DNA of 64,000 nt from Ganoderma boninense (GCA_002900995.3 CM035309.1:2982389-3046388); one strand, 5' to 3'; counted from the first letter of the stretch, positions 21,239-33,092 are shown. Numbers and translations: made by a program. Notes: generated from the letters alone by a model not told the origin.

Positions 21239-23118
21239 CTATATATGTAGCTCGTAATGCCTGTTTATGACATCCTCCCCACCGATGTCGGCGCGTTTCC
21301 GTGCGCCGGTAGTATCGTCATCCTGTCCGCCAACCTTACCACTGGTCTTGTCACTATCCCGCCTATCTACCTGTCCATTGGTCTCGCTGCTGCCATGCCC
21401 GCCGTACTGAGCACCGGGCGCACCGTTCGACCTGCTGGGCGTGCCGCCATCCTGTCTGCCGGGTGCGCCGTCATCCTGTCCGCCGGGCACGCCGTCATCC
21501 TGTCCGCTGGGCGCGCCGTCATCCTGTCCGCTGGGCGCGCCGTCATCCTGTCCGCCGGGCGCGCCGTCATCCTGTCCACTTGGCAGACCGCCATCCTGCC
21601 CGCCAATCTGCGCGATGGGCTCGCTGATACTCCGCCTGCTGGGAGCTCTGCCATCCTGTCTGCCGACCTCGCCACTACCCTGCTGTCCACCAGGAGTGTC
21701 GCTGCTGGATGTGTCCCCAGATTTGCTGACGCCCTGCTGACCTCCATCTGAGTAAGAGAAACCCCGGCGGGAATGGCGATACTCCATACCTTGGCATGCG
21801 ACAAATCTACTTCAGGCTCAGCAAAGCTCTGGGAGCGCGAGCTGTGAGCACTGTTGAGAGAGAATAAGTCATCAATTGATGTATCAGATACAATTGACGG
21901 CCAGGGCACATAGGTATATTGCCGTGCTGCGAGGTTTTGGGCACGGAGGTCATCTATGAGGGTCGTGATTGCCTCTATCGTGACGCGTGTTGCAGCAAGA
22001 GTCTCGCCTGTCCGGCCCAAACACGTGAGGAGATCTTCATCTTGTGTTCGCAAATATACAACGTCAGAAGCCATTTGCTCGAGAAGCCCAATGGCGGCGA
22101 TATGTTCTGCCCGCAGAGTAGTGATGTTGCGCTGAGCCTTCCATAGTTTGCTCTCCAGATCTTTGACTGACTCCTTGGCGCTGCCGCAGCCAGTCTCAAT
22201 GATAAGTTGCTGCTGGTTAAGTCTCTCTACCGACAAGAGTAAGAGATAGCAAAGAGACAGCAGAGATGGGACATAGACACATGGTGGACCGATCTACTCA
22301 CCTTGGGTGCGAGTAAGTACTTGCAAGGCAGCCGATAGATGCTCAATAGCTTGCGCACGGGCCTCGACAATGTCTTGATCAAGTTGGCTTGCTTTCTTAC
22401 TGAGAGCTTGCTGTACGAAGATTTTGAGACACGAAGCAGACAAGAAAGCGATACACGTACCTGGCACCCCTTCACACGAGCGACGGTGGAAACAAAATAG
22501 GGATTGGTGCCATTTTTGGTGAGCAATGTCGCCCTTTGATCCAAGGAGCTAGCAATGGTAAGAACAGGGCATACTCGAAGGAGTTTGCACGTACCAGAGC
22601 GGAGGAGACAGGGTCCCGGTTGCCTCGGAATTCTCCCCATCCTGGACGTGAAGCGAAGCAAAAGAACGTAGAAGAGGGTCTACCAAGTCATCGGTAGAAT
22701 TGCAGTTGGTGTGTGTAGAGTCTCTGTTCTCCTCTGGACTCGCCAGCTGGGTCGGCTGAGAGGAAGGGGGGGTCGGTAAGGGCGGAGGATCAGCGGGAGG
22801 GTGAATCGAGGGAATGACGACCGTGCGCAGACCGCACGCGAGTGTGCCATGCTGAGAACGTAACAAATCTGTTTGACAATGCAAAATGAGGGGCGATGAG
22901 GGCGTCGAGAAAGGCGGTAGTGGGGATGGGTGAGGGGATGAAGACGGAGAACGTGGCAGAGAGTGAGCGCGAGCCGTGCGGTGCGGTGCAGAGCGACTGT
23001 GTGAGCGCCCAATCTGTGTGTCAGGCGCCCGTGGACCCTCCGAGCTGCTCCCGTCCGCACTACTCTGCGAGGCATCCAGAACATTACTTGCGGGGACGTT
23101 GTTTTCACCGGAGAGCAT
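21239..23118 (-). CDS. Coiled-coil protein of unknown function with an 8-residue tandem repeat
   Basis: Four exons are traced: 23118-22595, 22548-22461, 22410-22302 and 22226 onward. The introns (22594-22549, 22460-22411, 22301-22227) have clean GT..AG borders and matching phases. Exon 1 is Ser/Pro-rich and low complexity. Exons 2-4 give a long heptad-like helix (QLDQDIVEARAQAIEHLSAA then RLNQQQLIIETGCGSAKESV and LEQMASDVVYLRTQDEDLL), then YTYVPWPSIVSDTSIDDLFS. A possible fourth intron lies at about 21791-21750. The C-terminus is ambiguous because the 24-bp minisatellite keeps more than one frame open. One ends at 21367 (repeat ADRMTARP) and the other at 21239 (repeat GQDDGAPS). I know no function for it. 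It resembles structural coiled-coil proteins only in a general way. Confidence 0.6.
21455..21600. repeat. 24-bp coding minisatellite, about six copies
   Basis: The unit GCCGTCATCCTGTCCGCCGG plus GCGC or GCAC recurs every 24 bp with few substitutions. Because 24 is a multiple of three and the unit has no stop in several registers, open frames exist on both strands. On the minus strand it gives GQDDGAPS-like or ADRMTARP-like octapeptides depending on frame. Confidence 0.88.
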
Positions 23119-23306
23119 GGTAAGGTATGCGGGGGTAGAATCTGTGCTGGACAGACGACGGTGGGGGCTCAATTGAGCCCCAAGTACTTATCGCTGATCA
23201 TGCGCACTAACTCAGACCTCTGTTCGCCTCGTTGCTCTCCCTCGTGGTGTCTAGCGTAGAAGGATATGAAATTGTACATTGGTGACAGGACCACTGTGCG
23301 AACACG

Positions 23307-24481
23307 CTACACAAGAACACCCAAGTCGTCCTCCGTTGGGGAATCCACCGACGCTCCCTCCCAGGTTTCAGCATCCTTCCGCCATTTAGTGAGCGTGCCC
23401 TCTCCAAATCGAATAGCCCCATACCACACCGAGACAAACTTCAAGGATGGGTGCTTCCGGGTCACGGTGTTTTCGCCGATCCATTTGAAGATCAATGTCC
23501 ACTCCCGGGCAAGCCCAGGAGCGGACACGAGTGAGGCCGTCGTCCGGATGACAAGGTGGTCCATAAAACGCATCTTCAAAAGGTTGTTGCGCAAGTTCGT
23601 AGCATGTATCCAAGCACGGGGTGCTTGAGGGCTGAGGCACTGAAGGAAGGTGAGCGTCATAAGACGTGAAAGCAGAGAAGAACCTACTGCATAGTCCGCC
23701 CACTCCCAAAGACGCAAGACTCGAACCATCGGAACGAACTGCGCGATACTTGCGAGGATGTCGTCATCGGTGGGGTTAAATTGCAGGGTAAGCGTGTAGA
23801 TGGTGAAGAATTGTATAGGGAAGGAGCGAAGGATGGTCGAAACGACAGTTCTTGGGCGAGTGAGATCTGCTCGGATCCTCACCGCCCCTAGATGGACGAT
23901 CATCATGGCACATTCGATAGGGCAGCGGAAGTCGGAAATTTGTGACAGGTTCGAAACACTCAAAGGGCACGCCTTGGACCTGCCACATGGTCCGAGGTCG
24001 AGGAAGCAAATAGAGGGGTTGGCGGAGAGGAATGTAACAAGATGGCCATGAGGGAGGTTTGTCTTGAGGAGTTGAAGGTTACTGAACGTGAGTCCATTGA
24101 GAAGCTGGGTGTAGAAGGGAGAGGGGAGTGTAAGAATGAGGTCCGTGAGGTTGGGCGTAAGTTGGAGCATGCTGCGTAGGTGTCGGAGAGTGTAGGTGTC
24201 ATGGAGCCTGATAGTTAGGTGCTCTACGATGAGCCCGACGTCCTGATTCACAGCAGCGCCCACGGTGAAGGCGTAAAGATGTCCATTGTCTTCAATACAA
24301 ACAATCTTCTAGATAGGGCGTCAGCGAAGGCCATGGTACAGTGTTCTATCTGAATGCACATGAGGCTTGACTTTTTGCGCGACCTGAATGAATCAATAGT
24401 AAGCATGTTGGCTCAGAAAGTGGAGATCGGCAAGGAACGCACTATGTCAAGCTGACGTTTGCATTCACGTCGGGTCACAGG
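23307..24481 (-). pseudogene. F-box/LRR-like gene, 5' end cut off by a Gypsy LTR
   Basis: A 318-codon frame ends at 23307. It is Leu-rich with irregular LRR spacing (LRHLRSMLQLTPNLTDLILT, LTFSNLQLLKTNLPHGHL, YTLTLQFNPTDDDILASI, VRVLRLWEWADYAV), as in the many mushroom F-box proteins. Upstream, KIVCIEDNGHLYAFTVGAAV leads in, and a further exon reads TRRECKRQLDI before a 59-nt intron (24442-24384) and VAQKVKPHVHSDRTLY. The start Met and the usual F-box are missing: the frame runs straight into the LTR at 24482. Between 24340 and 24300 the frame breaks (stops; an ADALSR block sits in another frame). The gene was probably truncated and is decaying. The intact C-terminal frame could still be transcribed. 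Confidence 0.6.
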
Positions 24482-24941
24482 TGTTACGACTGGCTGTCGA
24501 GTAAGATCAGGGAGGAGGCTTACGAGACGAGCAAGGGCATCGACGAGCACTTGTGCAGCGAGAGTGGAGCAGGGCTCGACAGTCAGGCTGGAGACAAGAT
24601 GTATTGAGCAAGTAACTAACGAGCGAGAATACAGTGAGGCTTACCTGGAGACAAGAGGTCGAAACTGAGGTCTCCAGATAGCAAAGTACAGGCCTTATAT
24701 ACATGTAATGGACAATGGGAACCGTGGACAATAGGTAACTATGGACACGGGAACCAGTGGAAGAACAATGGTATGTAGTACAATGACGACGGGAACAATG
24801 GGTAACAGGAGTTATTGTACTGCGAGAACAAGAGACAGGTTTGCTAAACAATGGAGGACAATAAGGATGACGCGGGAGGCAAACAGTCCGAAAAGGGAAA
24901 GAGAGACGCCAGGGTAGGCGCCGAGCGTGCCGTTCATGACA
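24482..24941 (-). repeat. 3' LTR of the Gypsy element
   Basis: 460 bp, read on the plus strand from TGTTACGACTGG to CGTTCATGACA. It matches the right LTR with about 20 substitutions, nearly all transitions, plus two single-base indels. On the plus strand it directly abuts the interrupted F-box-like gene. Confidence 0.95.
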
Positions 24942-24954
24942 ATACCCCCCTCCT
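24942..24954 (-). other. Polypurine tract of the Gypsy element
   Basis: On the coding (minus) strand AGGAGGGGGGTAT lies directly before the 3' LTR. This is the expected place for the plus-strand primer of reverse transcription. Confidence 0.75.
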
Positions 24955-24973
24955 AAGGATCGTGTCCTCACGA

Positions 24974-27900
24974 TCAAGTCTTCTTGTTGAGAGGGCCAGG
25001 AGCGTCGGGATGTGTCGAGTGAAACTTTTGCAGCACTTTTGGCGCATTTGCTAGATCCGACACATCTTCCCAGCTATCGTGTTCAGGGCCCCAGCCCTTC
25101 CAGTGAACAAGATACTGCAGTTTCTTCCACCGCCCATACCGACGCGACTCTAACACTTCCTCTACTTCGTACTCTTCCTCTCCTTCCACTTCAAGGGCTG
25201 CAGGTTCAGGGGGATGCCGACCGGGGAGTTGGCTTTCTTTGTGCGGGTGTAGGAGCGTCACATGGAACACTGGGTGGAGCCCCATGTCTTTGGGGAGCTT
25301 GAGCTCGTAAGCCAAGTTGCCCACCTTGCGCTTGACAGGGTACGGGCCAGTGTACCGGTCCACCAGTTTCCGAGAGACTCCAGGAACCCGGAAGTTCCTC
25401 GTGTCGAGCCACACCTTCTGACCCTCCTTGAACTCTGGAGCAGTGGAGACATAGTGATCGTAGTACTCCTTCATCCGCTCTGCTGCCAGGGTTAAGGCTG
25501 AGGTCGCATCCTCCCTTGCCTGCCGCAACTCCTCTCTTCGTTCATCCGCCGTAGGCACTGTGGTGGATAGCATCGGAACATGGAACTGAGGTTCATAGCC
25601 GTACATGAGGTAAAACGGCGAGTACCCTGTGGATGAATGTACGCGCGAGTTAAAGCAGTACTCTGCTGTTGGTAGCCACTTGACCCAATCGTCGCGGCGC
25701 CTTGAGCAGTACATCCGTAGGTACGCCTCTATCTCCTAGTTCCATCGCTCCGACTGTCCATCCGTCTGCGGGTGGTAGGCTGTGGACAACGCGCTTTCTA
25801 TGTCGAGGCCTTTAAGGATTGCACGGAAGAGCTTGCTAGAGAACTGGGGGCCCCCGATCAGAGATGATCTCTTACGCGGGAGTCCATGTATACGGAACCA
25901 TTCTCTAATGAAGTTGTCTGCAGTCCCTTCCGTGTCGATCTCCTCAGTGCATGGAATAAGGTGAATCATCTTTCCATGCCGATCAGCAATAAGCTGGAGC
26001 GCATTGTATCCGTCCACCTCCGGCAATCCAGTAATGAAGTCACAGGTAACTACTTGGCCTGGGCCGTCCGGGATCTCGTTGGGTTGAAGGGGACCATGTG
26101 GCTTCGCATGTGAAGTCTTGCCACGGCGACAAGTGTCGCAGATCTCAACGTAATCCTTAATGAACTTTGCCATGCCCGGCCACCAGTAGTTCCGTGTGAC
26201 CAACTCCACCATTTTTGCCTGGCCAGGGTGTCCAGCAGGTGGGAGGTCGTGGTGAATGCGCACTATCTCTGCTCGGAGCGTGTCATCTTTGGGGACATAA
26301 ACTCGGCCGCGGTAGAGCAGCAGGCCTTGTTCTGTGTTCCAGTCCACCAAATCGTTCTGTAGACGTGCTGGCCCTAGCTTATCGAGCTTGCTGAGTGCCT
26401 CTGCGACCTCCTGCTCACGCTCTCCACATTCTCGAATGCGGCGGAGCAGTGCCTTTTCTGGTACCACTGACATGTGCCCTCTCTTGGCTGCCAGTACTCG
26501 GAAGCGATCGGGTTGCAACATGACTCGGTTCAGGTTGTCATCGGCATCGTCCTTCTGGTGATCAGGCCTGCGCGACAGCGCGTCTGCCCTACCATTGGAG
26601 GTGCCTGGCTTGTGTGCAATGACAAAGTCGAACCGTGACAGATAGAGAGCCCATTGTGCCTGCCTGCGTGTGAGGTTTTGCACGGCTTTCCAGTACTCGA
26701 GGTTCTTGTGGTCCGACTGGATCTCGAACACACTGGGAAGACCCTCGAGGTAGTGGCGCCAGGCCTGCAGGGCACGGATGATAGCGAGCATCTCCTTGTC
26801 ATAGATCTCGTAGTTGCGTTCCGCATCGCTCATTGACTCAGAGTGGAAAGCCACAGGGTGCCATTTGCCGTCCTCCCCCTCCTGAGACAGAACCGCACCG
26901 GTAGCATACCCGGATGCATCGACTTCAATGCGGGTTTTGCGGTCTGGGTCATACATGCTCAGGACAGGGCTTTCAGTGAAACGACGTTTGAGCTCGTCGA
27001 ATGCTGATTGCTCTTCGGCACCCCATTGCCAGGGAGCGCTACCCGTGAGACGGTCGAGGGGTTTGCATACTGCGCTGAAGTCCTTAATGAACCGCCTGTA
27101 GAAATTCGCGAAACCGCGGAACTTCCGTACATCTGAGGCGTTCTGAGGGACAGGCCATTCTGCGATACCCCTGACCTTCACTGGGTCCATCTCCACACAG
27201 TTCTCTGAGACGAGCACCCCTAGGTACTCAACCTTAGGCTGTTCGAATTCGCACTTCTCTGGCTTGCAGAACAGGTCATGCTCCGCCAGACGCTTCAGGA
27301 CCTCACGCACCAGTGTGCGGTGTTCCTCGATGTCGTTGGTGAATATGAGGATGTCGTCGAGGTAGATAGTGATTTTGCCGAGTATGATGAGGTCCTTGAA
27401 GATGTCGTTCATGAGCGCAGAGAATGTACTAGGCGAGTTAGCCAGTCCGAAGTACATCACGTTCGGTTCGAACAGTCCACGATTGGTAACAAAGGCAGCC
27501 TTCCATTCATCACCGGTCTTGATCCGCACATTGTTGTACCCCCAATGGATGTCAAGCTTTGTAAAGTACTTGGCCCTCTTGAGTCGATCCATCAAGTCCG
27601 ACACCAACGGCAGTGGATATCGGTTCTTAATGGTGATGTCATTCAATCGCCGGTAGTCCTGTACAGGACGTAGGCTGCCGTCCTTCTTTTTAACGAAGAA
27701 GAATGGTGATGACATCGGTGACTTCGACTCTTGAATATATCCTTTGGCCAAGTTCTCGCTAAGGAACTTGTCAAGCTCAACCTGCTCGCTGGGCGACAGG
27801 GGGTACACCTTGGAATGGAACATCCTAGCATCTGGTACGAGTTCTATAGCGTGGTCATAGGGTCCGTGCTCAGGTAGACGTTCGGACGCCTCTTTCGAGA

Positions 27901-28015
27901 ACACACGCAGATACTCGTGGTACTGGGGAGGTACAATCTCTTCGACAGGACGGACTTCCTTCTTCTGGTACTCTTGTTCAGCGAGCTGTTGAGAGTACGT
28001 GTAGCTCGCCGACAC
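24974..28015 (-). pseudogene. pol: Gypsy pol: reverse transcriptase, RNase H, integrase, chromodomain
   Basis: The minus-strand frame from 28015 shows RT (DYRRLNDITIKNRYPLPLV, TIYLDDILIF), RNase H (EVDASGYATGAVLS, YDKEMLAII) and integrase with the HHCC finger (HHDLPPAGHPGQAKM..CDTCRRGK). The integrase first Asp lies in VTCDFITGLP and the Glu region in HPQTDGQSER. A TAG at 25736-25738 interrupts it after SERWN. The same frame then continues as EIEAYLR to 24974 and ends in a chromodomain (EVEEVLESRRYGRWKKLQYL, HWKGWGPEHDSWE). The TAG would be Gln in relatives, a C-to-T change. The second catalytic Asp is lost by a 2-base and a later 1-base insertion near 25855-25870. The chromodomain of such elements directs integration to heterochromatin. 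Confidence 0.9.
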
Positions 28016-28076
28016 AAAGATCTTAGGGGTACCTCGAAGTCATCGTCCATCTTCTAGTGCATTGAGAAGAGACTCC

Positions 28077-28600
28077 TCAGTGCCATCCCATTCCCGGCAG
28101 AAAACCTGGTGGTGGAGGCCTATCTTCCTCCTCCTCCTCGACCATTACGGCCGTGCATATCCTTCCCATCATCTTTGCTTCCGCACCCGTCGAGAACCAT
28201 TGCGCGCCGTTAAGCCGTACCTCCGTATCACGCGCTTTGGTCTCAACAGGTTTGGATGCCTTCCGATGAGCCGGACATGCCTCTGGACATCTCGATAGGC
28301 GCAGCGAGCCACGTTCCCAATTGAGCTCAGGGTTGTGCTCGCGCAGCCAGTCCAGGCCAATGATCACATCCTCTTCTCCTATGTCTGTCACCACAAACAC
28401 CACCTTCTCTCGGTGGTCTCCAATCGCCATATCCACACGGCGACCTCCGTGATCGTCCCATCACGGTTCTCAGTACCATCTATGTTGTACAGAGGAATTG
28501 GCCTTGCCAACTTCCTCGTCGTAACCTGGTTCTTCTCTACGAACCGTCTGTGTAAAAACTAGTAGTAGCTCCACTATCTACCATTGCTACTATGTCCTTT
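28077..28600 (-). pseudogene. Gypsy aspartic protease remnant
   Basis: An active-site motif VDSGATTSF lies at about 28590-28565 but in a different frame from the following strand. The C-terminal half is well kept (DIGEEDVIIGLDWLREHNPE, LNWERGSLRL) in the frame ending at 28077. At least one frameshift separates the DSG site from the rest. Confidence 0.75.
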
Positions 28601-28762
28601 TGTCGCTGCTTGCCGATCAACCCGTACCGGTATATGAAAGTTGTTGGCCACTGTGATTTACCTCATATACAAACGCGGAACTCAGTACAGAAAATCGACT
28701 ATTACTACAAGAGCCGGCACGCGCAGCGTCCAGTGCAGCTCTAATCAGAAACCTCCTTCTTC

Positions 28763-30540
28763 TCAGCAGCCGAAAAGGCCGCAAGTTTTCTCCTCCATTG
28801 CCTTGACCTGGGCCTGGAGAGCCGCCACTTCCGTAGTCGTAGTGGACAAGGAAGCAGCTTGCTGACTCTTCAACCGCGGGCAGTCATACTTACGATGTCC
28901 GGGCTGGCCACAGATGTAGCAGTTTCCTGGAACGGCTTCTTCCCAGTAGCAGCCGCTTCTCCCCTTCTTCTTCCATCCCAAACGACTTCGGCCGTTCTTC
29001 CTCTCTGGTGACGAGGGCCTGGTCGAGCGACAGCGCCACCTTCTGGATTTTGGTGAGGTCCGAAGATGTCGTGAGCACTGGTGGCGAGGACATCCGAAGC
29101 CTGGGGAGGCAGGCCAGAGCGGTAGCTTCGCGTTTGTCCTCGTCGCCGAAGCCGGTCGCGCTGCAGCTGCATTGAACTGCGCCGTATACTCCTGGACTGT
29201 GCCGACCTTCGCGGTATGCCTTGCAGAGCTTGACCAGTTCAGCGATGGGCCTCCTTGTCGTCGGCTGCGCAGAAGTGGTCCTTGAAGGCTGTGCTGAACG
29301 CGCCGTTAGTCGCCCAAGGACTAGTTCCACCTGCGAGCGTCACAATGTGGGGGCCAGCCCAGGCTGCTGCTCCTTCCGTGAGCCTACTGAGGATGGTCAT
29401 CATACCACATCAGTTGGTGTGCCGACAGCCACCGTTGTGAAGGTGTGTTGAAGTAGATCTGGGCTGCAGATACGAAGCGGAGGCCATCCTGGGGGGACTT
29501 CTCCATCGTGTCACGTGGGGCGATCTTGGGAGAGGGAGCTTGGAGGTGTTGAACGGTGGACCGGGGGCAGGGGTAGTTCATGGCGGGTGTGGACGCTCGA
29601 CTGGGTGCAGCTGATGAAGAGGGTTGAGGGTTGTGGAGTGTTGAGGCTGATGGTCTCTTGCTTGGGTTCTCTTTTTACTTCCGGCTTTTTCTCTGTCTTT
29701 GGGAGTTTGGAAGTTGACAGCAATGGGGGTTGCGGGGTCGAGGTTCGTCGTTGTCCAAGACGCTCTGTGTATGAGTTCGAGAGTCTTGTCGAGGATGGGA
29801 GACCTGTCGATCGTGCAGGACTGGGGATTCGACTTTTGACACAGACTTGGGGTTTGTGGTAGGGCGCAGAGGCAGGCGGGATGAGGGGTTCCTGATGCGA
29901 TGAGGGCGCTTGGCGAGCTGCGGGGTCGGCTTGGATATCGAGGTGCAGGTGTGGTGGGTTTTGCGATCTCGCACGGATTAGGACTTCCTGTTCTTGGTGG
30001 TGAGGAGTCTAGGGCGATGCCTTCGCGAGTTTCAAGAGTATCGTCGAATGTGTGTGATCGGTGGGGGCACGGTTGCTCCTCGCAGTAGTACCAGCTTGCT
30101 TATTCTTCGTCCAGTACTTCGTCCTGTACTCAGTGGGGTGAAATATGTGTCCCCAGGCTTGGCAAGCCACGTGAATTCTCGCTTTCCTTATCCTAGAATG
30201 AAACGGCAGGTTGCACGATCCAACTGTCTGCTCAGCCTCCTCGGCCTATTGCTGTGTCTTAGCCCAAGGGACACGGGGCCAAAGGGTGTTCTGCCTTGGC
30301 TTTGTTCGCCGCCTTTCTCTAGCCTCCCACGCCGTGAGGCGGACCACTTCTGTCAGGTACCGGGTCGTTGTTAGGAGCTTTCCGCGTACTGTACCACTAA
30401 GAGTGGCAAGCCTCAGGTTGCGCCAAGACCACGTCCGATGGTGTGACTAGAGCGCGCACTACGCTAGGCAACACAGAGGATCTAAGTGTGTACCGTACGA
30501 GAGGAAGAGTGTGGGTGGAGTACGCCGGTGCTCGTGTAGA
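28763..30540 (-). pseudogene. gag: Gypsy gag remnant with CCHC zinc knuckle
   Basis: Near the 3' end is a canonical knuckle CYICGQPGHRKYDC (C-X2-C-X4-H-X4-C, about 28925-28880). Upstream, gag-like pieces GTVQEYTAQF, ATGFGDEDKREATAL and DLTKIQKVALSLDQALV are spread over different frames. A Pro/Ser/Thr-rich N-terminal part lies at 29500-29980. The breaks are many, so no single product can be defined. The stretch between about 30100 and the 5' LTR at 30554 is leader sequence without recognised features. Confidence 0.7.
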
Positions 30541-30553
30541 AGTTTCGACCTAA

Positions 30554-31011
30554 TGTTACGACTGGCTGTCGAGTAAGATCAGGGAGGAGGCTTACGAGAC
30601 GAGCAAGGGCGTCGACGAGCACTTGTGCAGCGAGAGCGGAGCAGGGCTCGACAGTCAGGCTGGAGACAAGATGTATTGAGCGAGTAAGTAACGAGCAAGA
30701 ATACAGCGAGGCTTACCTGGAGACAAGAGGTCGAAACTGAGGTCTCCAGGTAGCGAAGTACAGGTCTTATATACATGTAGCGGACAATGGGAACCGGGGA
30801 CAATAGGTAACTATGGACACGGGAACCAGTGGAAGAACAATGGTATGTAGTACAATGACGACGGGAACAATGGGTGACAGGAGTTATTGTACTGCGAGAA
30901 CAAGGGACGGGTTTGCTAAACACGGAGGACAATAAGGACGACGTGGGAGGCAAACAGTCCAAAAAGGGAAAGAGAGACGCCGGGTAGGCGCCGAGCGTGC
31001 CGTTCATGACA
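30554..31011 (-). repeat. 5' LTR of the Gypsy element
   Basis: 458 bp, TG..CA ends, the direct copy of 24482-24941. On the coding strand the bases after it (TTAGGTCGAAACTTCTAC) should be the primer-binding site. I could not match them to a specific tRNA. Confidence 0.95.
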
Positions 31012-32908
31012 ATCACTACTGTATCGGTGTTACATGAGAAGGAAACAACAGAACAGTACAGACATGACCTACGATTGGCAGTGGTGCGTATGCAATGTAT
31101 TAACGTCTGAGCGCGGCCATGCGGCAAATCGTTCTCTGGAAGTATTCAACTCCTTACAGAATAGAAATGGAGGGTAAATATGTGACATATGAGGACTTAC
31201 TAGAGAGTGAAGGGAAATGGCAGGGACTCTGGAGAGACATCGTCGACGTCGACATGGTGGTCAAGGGAGAAAAAACTTCAAGTCCGTAGCACCGACCTGG
31301 AGCGAGCCACAAGCCCAACAATGCTGGCATTAAAACTCCGATTACCCATATGCTGATTCTTATCCTGACGTCAGCATGATCGGGGATATCCCCAAGATAT
31401 CCCCTGATGGATATTCAAGAATGTTCAGAAATAAGATCGCCAGGACATTTCCGACATAATGGATATCACCAGGAGATTTTGGAGATTTGGGTGTGTAGCT
31501 TATGATCGGAGCAGTCGCAATTGATCTGAGCGCCCGCGCTGTATGATCATATATGATCTTATGCTCAGCACTGTCTGGTTGCATATGATCAGGTCTGGGC
31601 GCCGATAGATCAATTAAGACTACTGTTGATACGCGAATACAATTCACAGGAGTTCAGACAAGATTGAAGGTGCCAAATAAATATATATATTCCCAGAATG
31701 ACCAATATTAACGACACTGCATGCAACATGGGCCACATAGGTTAACAAAACGGCACCCTTCTCCCCAAAGCCGCAAACTACATACATCGGTCGCTAACAG
31801 CAAGGGGGAAACATACTGGACGATGATCACGAGGGGGTGGGATCCAGACGAGAGCGCGAGAAGACTGGAGGAAGGACGAACACCGGATGGCAATAGCAGA
31901 TATAGACTCAGAAAGGGAAGGAGATACCGACTCGAGTCCGTCGAGGTAGCTCCAGATACAACCACCAGAAGAGCACGGCGAGGTCCCAGATGAACAGGCA
32001 TGACATCGTCAAAAGGATCCACAGGAGTAGCCCCAGGAAGACCCATCTTAGGATAGCACACAAGGGCATGGTGCAGCGGTATCACGACGTAGATGTGGAG
32101 CAGCCTGAAGAAGAAGTAGGATGTTTCGTAGCAGACTGGAGGCCTTGAGGCCCGGACCAGGGAGGCCACAGGAACCTTGACTGGTCTTGGACATTCGGCG
32201 CTGCCGCGCAGGGACGATGAGGGAGGAATGAAGGACAGGGATGTAGGGAACGACAGCAACAGGGCAGATTTTTATCTTGCGATGCAATGCCGGAACAAGT
32301 CGGTGCCACCAACGGCACAGGTGCCACCCGTCCCGCGATAAGCGCGATATCCCAAGTGTCGTGACTCAGAGAGGTGCAGTAGCAAGCTGAGCAGTGAGCA
32401 GGCACGAGCCGACATGATGACGAGCATTGTCGATGGGTCTGTCATCCTCCCGGACTCAACAACCCCATGCACTACAATGTATAGACCTTCCCAGAGACAC
32501 GGCATTTGGGAAGGGGTATGATATTGAATGATCGCACAACATCATCTGTCCCGTATGAACTGGTCGATGACGGTCGCAAGTCATTGTACCCTGTCTGGTA
32601 GACGCCCTTCGATCATGTGCGATCATAACCAGTTGCTAATACGAGTGGCTATCACCATCGTTTGCAGTGGTCGCTTACGACAACAAGGTGCGCATTTTGC
32701 TGATGAATGGCGTATCGTATACGATAGGATCCTACAAGTGATAATCGTACCCTCCTGGCCGCTGTAGGGTCCTGCCAGATAGAGCCGGAGCCTGCAAACT
32801 CTTGCGTACCTTTGTAGGTCAGGTAGCACCTTGCAGCACAGTTGCACTTTTGCTGATGTGACGCTCAGGTTTAGGGCCGGCTTGAGAGCACTTCTGAAAT
32901 CTCATCCG
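31012..32908. other. Gene-poor stretch with an imperfect hairpin
   Basis: No gene supported. At 31517-31617 an imperfect inverted repeat (AATTGATCTGAGCGCCC against GGCGCCGATAGATCAATT) spans a TGATCATATATGATC palindrome. A 183-codon open frame on the minus strand (32259-31708) is hydrophobic, lacks any motif I know and is not called a gene. Confidence 0.45.
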
Positions 32909-33092
32909 TGTAATGGGCGGCCTGCCGCCGTGAGGTTGAGAGACGAAACCAGAGGATATATTTGAAGTACGAAAGGCGAATACAGCAAGAGGGCTAGCAG
33001 ACCAACCTGAGACCTGGCAAAACATATCGTAGCGGCTAATCTAAGCGTGACCGGATCATGGAGTCACAGCGAGCGTAACGGAGGCCGTTACA
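32909..33092. mobile_element. Solo LTR, copy 1 (TGTAATGG..CCGTTACA family)
   Basis: 184 bp with ends TGTAATGG and CCGTTACA, inverted apart from one base. It is about 90% identical to 40058-40260. TG..CA ends, size and the absence of internal coding sequence suggest a solo LTR, or a small TRIM-type LTR. No clear target duplication is seen. Confidence 0.75.

Larger units (their letters stand above)
24482..31011 (-). mobile_element. Full-length Ty3/Gypsy chromovirus (Metaviridae-type retrotransposon), defective
   Basis: Two direct LTRs of about 460 bp enclose gag, protease, reverse transcriptase, RNase H, integrase and chromodomain remnants, all on the minus strand. The LTR ends are TG..CA. No matching 5-bp target duplication is visible (CAGG on the left, ATCAC on the right), so one end may have been exchanged by recombination. 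The element carries multiple stops and frameshifts and cannot be autonomous. Confidence 0.92.

Noticed and set aside
21257..21751. 164-codon plus-strand frame across the 24-bp minisatellite
   Set aside because: Antisense to a spliced coiled-coil gene. It stays open only because the repeat lacks stops.
31708..32259. 183-codon hydrophobic minus-strand frame
   Set aside because: No signal peptide or domain that I recognise, no intron pattern, and it lies in transposon-rich intergenic sequence.
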